A DNA stretch of 8,298 bases. Origin: Tiamatella sp964451715 (GTDB lineage: Archaea; Thermoproteota; Thermoprotei_A; Sulfolobales; Acidilobaceae). The position numbers and the translations under genes are program-made. Below the pieces are notes generated by a model that searched no databases, was not told the origin of the DNA, and saw only the letters and a program-made list of their open reading frames with translations. Positions within the stretch are counted from its first letter, which is position 1; each line of letters starts with the position of its first letter. Shown here piece by piece: positions 6,188 to 8,298 of the stretch. The stretch lies in contig CAYVIZ010000043.1 in the NCBI GenBank assembly GCA_964451715.1, forward strand, positions 1 through 8,298. Direction: 5' to 3'.

Positions 6188-6200
6188 CCCCTCGGAGGGG
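6188..6200 (+). repeat. Short GC-rich inverted repeat
   Basis: CCCCT and AGGGG flank a three-base loop just after the stop at 6177 and just upstream of the rpoK promoter region. It could form a small hairpin at the 3' end of the upstream transcript. There is no following T-run, so it does not look like a standard terminator. Confidence 0.3.
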
Positions 6201-6204
6201 TAAG

Positions 6205-6213
6205 TAATAATAT
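6205..6213 (+). promoter_or_regulatory. rpoK: Candidate TATA box for rpoK
   Basis: TAATAATAT would start transcription near 6234, leaving a leader of about 17 bases that includes a GGTG at 6239-6242, eight bases before the TTG at 6251. A second candidate, CATATAGA at 6222-6229, would instead make the TTG leaderless, which is less usual for a non-ATG start. Confidence 0.5.
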
Positions 6214-6250
6214 CCCCTAGCCATATAGAGTAGGCATTGGTGTACGGGTA

Positions 6251-6568
6251 TTGGCTAGCGGGAAGGCCGAGGAGAGGATAACCTATCCCTCCATAGTTGG
6301 GGATGTAAGGATAGGGCCGCCCTACCTCACCAAGTACGAGAAGGCCAGGATAATAGCGGCCAGGCTCTTCCAGCTATTCTACAACGCGCCCCCCCTGATA
6401 AAGCCCGAGAAGATAGGGGCACGTAACATGTACGAGATAGCTAGGGCCGAGGTTGAGAACGGCATACTGCCTGTCGCCGTCTACAGGAAGAGCCCGGAGG
6501 GTGCGCAGTCGATCCCCCTTAGAGTCCTCTTGAAGACCGGTGAAGAACTAGTTGGGAGAAGAAAGTAG
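6251..6568 (+). CDS. rpoK: DNA-directed RNA polymerase subunit K (Rpo6)
   Basis: The archaeal counterpart of eukaryotic RPB6 and bacterial omega, a small core subunit that helps assemble and hold the largest subunit. The 105-residue product contains the conserved LTKYEKARIIAARLFQL block (about 26-42) and the C-terminal signature YEIARAEVENGILPVAVYRK (about 61-80), both diagnostic for the family. It carries roughly 20 extra residues at the N-terminus, as is common in crenarchaeal copies, and a basic end (GRRK). The TTG at 6251 is the first start after an in-frame TAG at 6218 and is supported by a GGTG eight bases upstream. Its last 17 bases overlap the start of the M50 protease gene, so the two are in one operon and probably coupled in translation. 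Confidence 0.95.
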   Translation: MASGKAEERITYPSIVGDVRIGPPYLTKYEKARIIAARLFQLFYNAPPLIKPEKIGARNMYEIARAEVENGILPVAVYRKSPEGAQSIPLRVLLKTGEELVGRRK

Positions 6569-7673
6569 CCTGGAAGCCTCTATAGTTAGGCCTGAATGCA
6601 TCGAGGTCCTCGAGCATCGTATACCGGGCCTGGAGGTGGAGTCCGCCTCAGAGGGCCAGGTAACCCTTAAGTCCCCATACCCTGCCCTATTATCGAGAGG
6701 CGAGTGGGAGAGGCTTTACGGGGAACTGATAAGCCGCGGCTGCAAGCCCGTAATCAGGATATGGCGCGGCTATACCGTGGTTATGCTTTCCCTAGATAGG
6801 GAGGAGAAGGGTGGCGGCTTGTATAAGGGCCTTATACTAGCTCTCCTAACAATATTAACGCTCTACATGAGCGGGGCCTACCTGGCAGACTCCCTGCGGT
6901 CCTACAGCGCCGAGTCGCTGAGGGAGTCCCCTATACTGGTTCCCTGGCTCTACGTTATAGGCCTCCTAGGCCCCCTCCTGATACACGAGCTGGGCCACTG
7001 GAGTATGATGAGGCTATACAGGACGCCAAGCAGCCTCCCATATCTCATCCCTGCCCCGCCTCTACAGTGGGGGTTCCTGGGTACCTTCGGGGCAGTCATA
7101 AACATGAAGTGGATACCCCCCACTGTAGACTCGCTCGCCATTGTAGGCGTGATGGGGCCCCTCGCGGGCTTTATAGCGGCTATACCGGTAACCGTTTACG
7201 GGCTCATGATGAGCCCCGTGGTGCCCGCCTCCATGGTGCCTCCCGGGGGCTACCTGCAGGTGTACCCGCTTATATTCCTCTTCCTGGGGAGCAGGTTCCT
7301 CCCGAATCCGGGGGAGGATAGTGTAGTACTCCTCCACCCCCTGGCCTTCGCTGGGTACATAGTGTTCTTGGTCACGTTCCTCAACCTTATACCTATAGGC
7401 CAGCTCGACGGGGGCCACGTTATAAGGTCCTGCCTGGGAGATGAGGGGCATAGAAAGGTGAGTATGCTGTTCCTCGTGCTCCTCCTGGGCTTGAGTGTGG
7501 TGGAGAGCTTCCTCCTACTCTTCGCCTTCATAGCGTTCGGCCTATACCTGCTCTCCCGCGGCAGGCACCCGGGGCCCGCTACGCCGGTGGAGGATCTCAG
7601 TGTTAAGGGGCAGCTAGCTGTTATAGTATACTTCGTCTTGCTGTTCCTCACGTTCCCCCTGCCGCTGTTCTAG
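6552..7673 (+). CDS. EGY-type intramembrane metalloprotease (M50)
   Basis: A 373-residue membrane protease related to the EGY/site-2 protease branch found in archaea, cyanobacteria and plastids. A soluble N-terminal domain of about 85 residues precedes the membrane core (hydrophobic from about 92 on). HELGH is at 145-149 in a membrane helix. It is followed by the branch-typical GFLGTFGAVINMKW (174-187) and GVMGPLAGF (199-207), and the third metal site is in NLIPIGQLDGGH (278-289, Asp286). There is no PDZ domain, unlike the M50 protein at 2196-3281. The TTG at 6552 overlaps rpoK by 17 bases and has a GGTGA (6539-6543) eight bases upstream, inside rpoK. Membrane segments near 92-112, 130-154, 193-218, 264-283, 302-335 and 354-372 are judged by eye. 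Its substrate is unknown. Confidence 0.94.
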   Translation: MGEESSLEASIVRPECIEVLEHRIPGLEVESASEGQVTLKSPYPALLSRGEWERLYGELISRGCKPVIRIWRGYTVVMLSLDREEKGGGLYKGLILALLTILTLYMSGAYLADSLRSYSAESLRESPILVPWLYVIGLLGPLLIHELGHWSMMRLYRTPSSLPYLIPAPPLQWGFLGTFGAVINMKWIPPTVDSLAIVGVMGPLAGFIAAIPVTVYGLMMSPVVPASMVPPGGYLQVYPLIFLFLGSRFLPNPGEDSVVLLHPLAFAGYIVFLVTFLNLIPIGQLDGGHVIRSCLGDEGHRKVSMLFLVLLLGLSVVESFLLLFAFIAFGLYLLSRGRHPGPATPVEDLSVKGQLAVIVYFVLLFLTFPLPLF

Positions 7674-7691
7674 GAGGATTTCTTGAAAGAA

Positions 7692-7695
7692 TTTT
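7692..7695 (+). terminator. Possible weak T-run terminator after the EGY-type protease
   Basis: A TTTT run about 20 bases after the stop at 7673, with a second at 7726-7729, in an 83-base convergent intergenic region. The runs are short, so this is a weak call. Confidence 0.3.
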
Positions 7696-7737
7696 ATGGT
7701 TTGAAGGAGGGCCGTGAGGAGGAAGTTTTACATTATC

Positions 7738-7742
7738 AAAAA
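7738..7742 (-). terminator. T-run terminator of the ESCRT-III gene
   Basis: On the minus strand a TTTTT run follows the TAA at 7759-7757 by 14 bases, in an AT-rich context (TTTTTGATAATG). This fits archaeal intrinsic termination at T-rich sequence. Confidence 0.5.
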
Positions 7743-7756
7743 TGCGGGGATTTGTG

Positions 7757-8298
7757 TTAGGGCGCCCCTACCTCGCCGGTGTTGGCCGGGGCTCCCGGCA
7801 GCTCTGTGCTTGGCAGTGCTGGGAACTGGTCCTTCAGCTGCTGCTGTGCGACCAGCTGCGCCTCTGCCAGTATCTTCCTCGCCTCCTCGTTGACGGCCTC
7901 GTCTACCGGTAGGTCTATGAAGCCTGTCGTACTCGCTGCCAGCGCGTTGTGGAGCTCTTCTACTGTCTGCATTATGTCTATGTATGCGTCGGGCATCATG
8001 TTGGCCATGTGTGAGGCTATCATCTTTATGGCGCCCAGCGCTGGTGCTAGGTCCTTGTATGTCTCTCCCACGATTAACACGGTCTCGAGCCTGGTCTTGG
8101 CTCTTTCTAGTGCGAACCTTATTGTCATGACTCCTTTGGCGACCTTCCTTATCTCAGCGACCTCGCTGGCGTACATCTTGGCCTTAGCCATGTCTCCCTG
8201 CTTGTAAGACTCGACCACTTTCTCGAACAGCTGCTGGTCCCTTGCCTTGAGCTTGCTCAGCATGTAGTCCATCCTGGATATGTGTGTGCCCAGCTTGT
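7757..8298 (-). CDS. ESCRT-III/CdvB-family protein, C-terminal part (5' end outside window)
   Basis: A Snf7/ESCRT-III fold protein of the archaeal Cdv cell-division and membrane-remodelling machinery, which polymerises at the membrane and is recycled by the CdvC/Vps4 ATPase. The visible 180 or so residues contain SRMDYMLSKLKARDQQLFEK, the typical end of the first helix. Then come the long second helix (about MAKAKMYASEVAEI through RLETVL), the third-helix region (LGAIKMIASHMANMMPDA) and an acidic fourth helix (VDEAVNEEARKILAEAQ). A Pro/Ala/Gly-rich tail ends in GEVGAP. The ATG at 8272 is not the start: the frame remains open and family-like (KLGTHISR) to the window edge. No C-terminal winged-helix-like segment is visible, so it resembles the CdvB1/CdvB2 paralogues more than CdvB itself; that subtype call is tentative. 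It converges with the EGY-type protease gene. Confidence 0.9.
   Translation of the reverse strand, partial: KLGTHISRMDYMLSKLKARDQQLFEKVVESYKQGDMAKAKMYASEVAEIRKVAKGVMTIRFALERAKTRLETVLIVGETYKDLAPALGAIKMIASHMANMMPDAYIDIMQTVEELHNALAASTTGFIDLPVDEAVNEEARKILAEAQLVAQQQLKDQFPALPSTELPGAPANTGEVGAP

Noticed and set aside
7001..7215. TGATGA motifs as box C of C/D guide RNAs
   Set aside because: No matching CTGA box D at suitable distance; both occurrences are ordinary codons in the protease gene.
7062..7451. Minus-strand open frame of 129 codons
   Set aside because: It is antisense to the EGY-type protease core, and its composition (His/Gly/Tyr-rich) is typical of shadow frames.
7779..8207. Plus-strand open frame of 142 codons with an apparently hydrophobic product
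   Set aside because: It is antisense to the ESCRT-III gene; the Ser/Ala-rich product mirrors the helical codons of the real gene.

Overview
The window looks like a chromosomal segment of a hyperthermophilic crenarchaeon of the Desulfurococcales/Acidilobales type (an Aeropyrum-like genome would fit). The reasons are an archaeal RNA polymerase subunit K, an ESCRT-III/CdvB cell-division protein, archaeal TATA-type promoters, high G+C with many AGG/ATA codons, and mostly TTG or GTG starts. The organism assignment is inference; no rRNA or other firm taxonomic marker is present. The sequence is dense (no gene-free stretch reaches 300 bases) and contains one 100-N assembly gap, so it comes from a draft assembly.

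Layout. Positions 1-1000 (+) hold the end of an unrecognised gene and an unrecognised protein with two membrane segments. They meet, tail to tail and with overlapping stop codons, a minus-strand pair at 997-3281: an intramembrane metalloprotease with a PDZ domain (site-2 protease, M50), followed by a DadA/glycine-oxidase-like FAD oxidoreductase. A roughly 90-base divergent promoter region separates that pair from a plus-strand DUF123 (GIY-YIG-like) nuclease gene at 3373-3831. Next comes a coiled-coil PD-(D/E)XK nuclease of the crenarchaeal DUF3782 type at 3969-4712, whose heptad-repeat region contains the assembly gap.

At 4852-6177 is panB (coenzyme A biosynthesis), probably transcribed without a leader, followed closely by a membrane-anchored extracytoplasmic protein with a possible LEA14-like domain. 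At 6251-7673 rpoK (Rpo6) overlaps a second, different M50 protease of the EGY type. On the minus strand, 7757-8298 is the C-terminal part of an ESCRT-III/CdvB-family protein that starts outside the window.

Functionally this is mostly a mosaic of short housekeeping operons: transcription, CoA synthesis, amine or amino-acid oxidation, membrane proteolysis and cell division. The least explained elements are the DUF3782 nuclease with its collapsed heptad array, the two distinct intramembrane proteases, the apparently shared TATA element at 3324-3331, and the unrecognised membrane proteins. I see no CRISPR array, insertion sequence, tRNA or rRNA, and no clear evidence of an undescribed multi-gene system.
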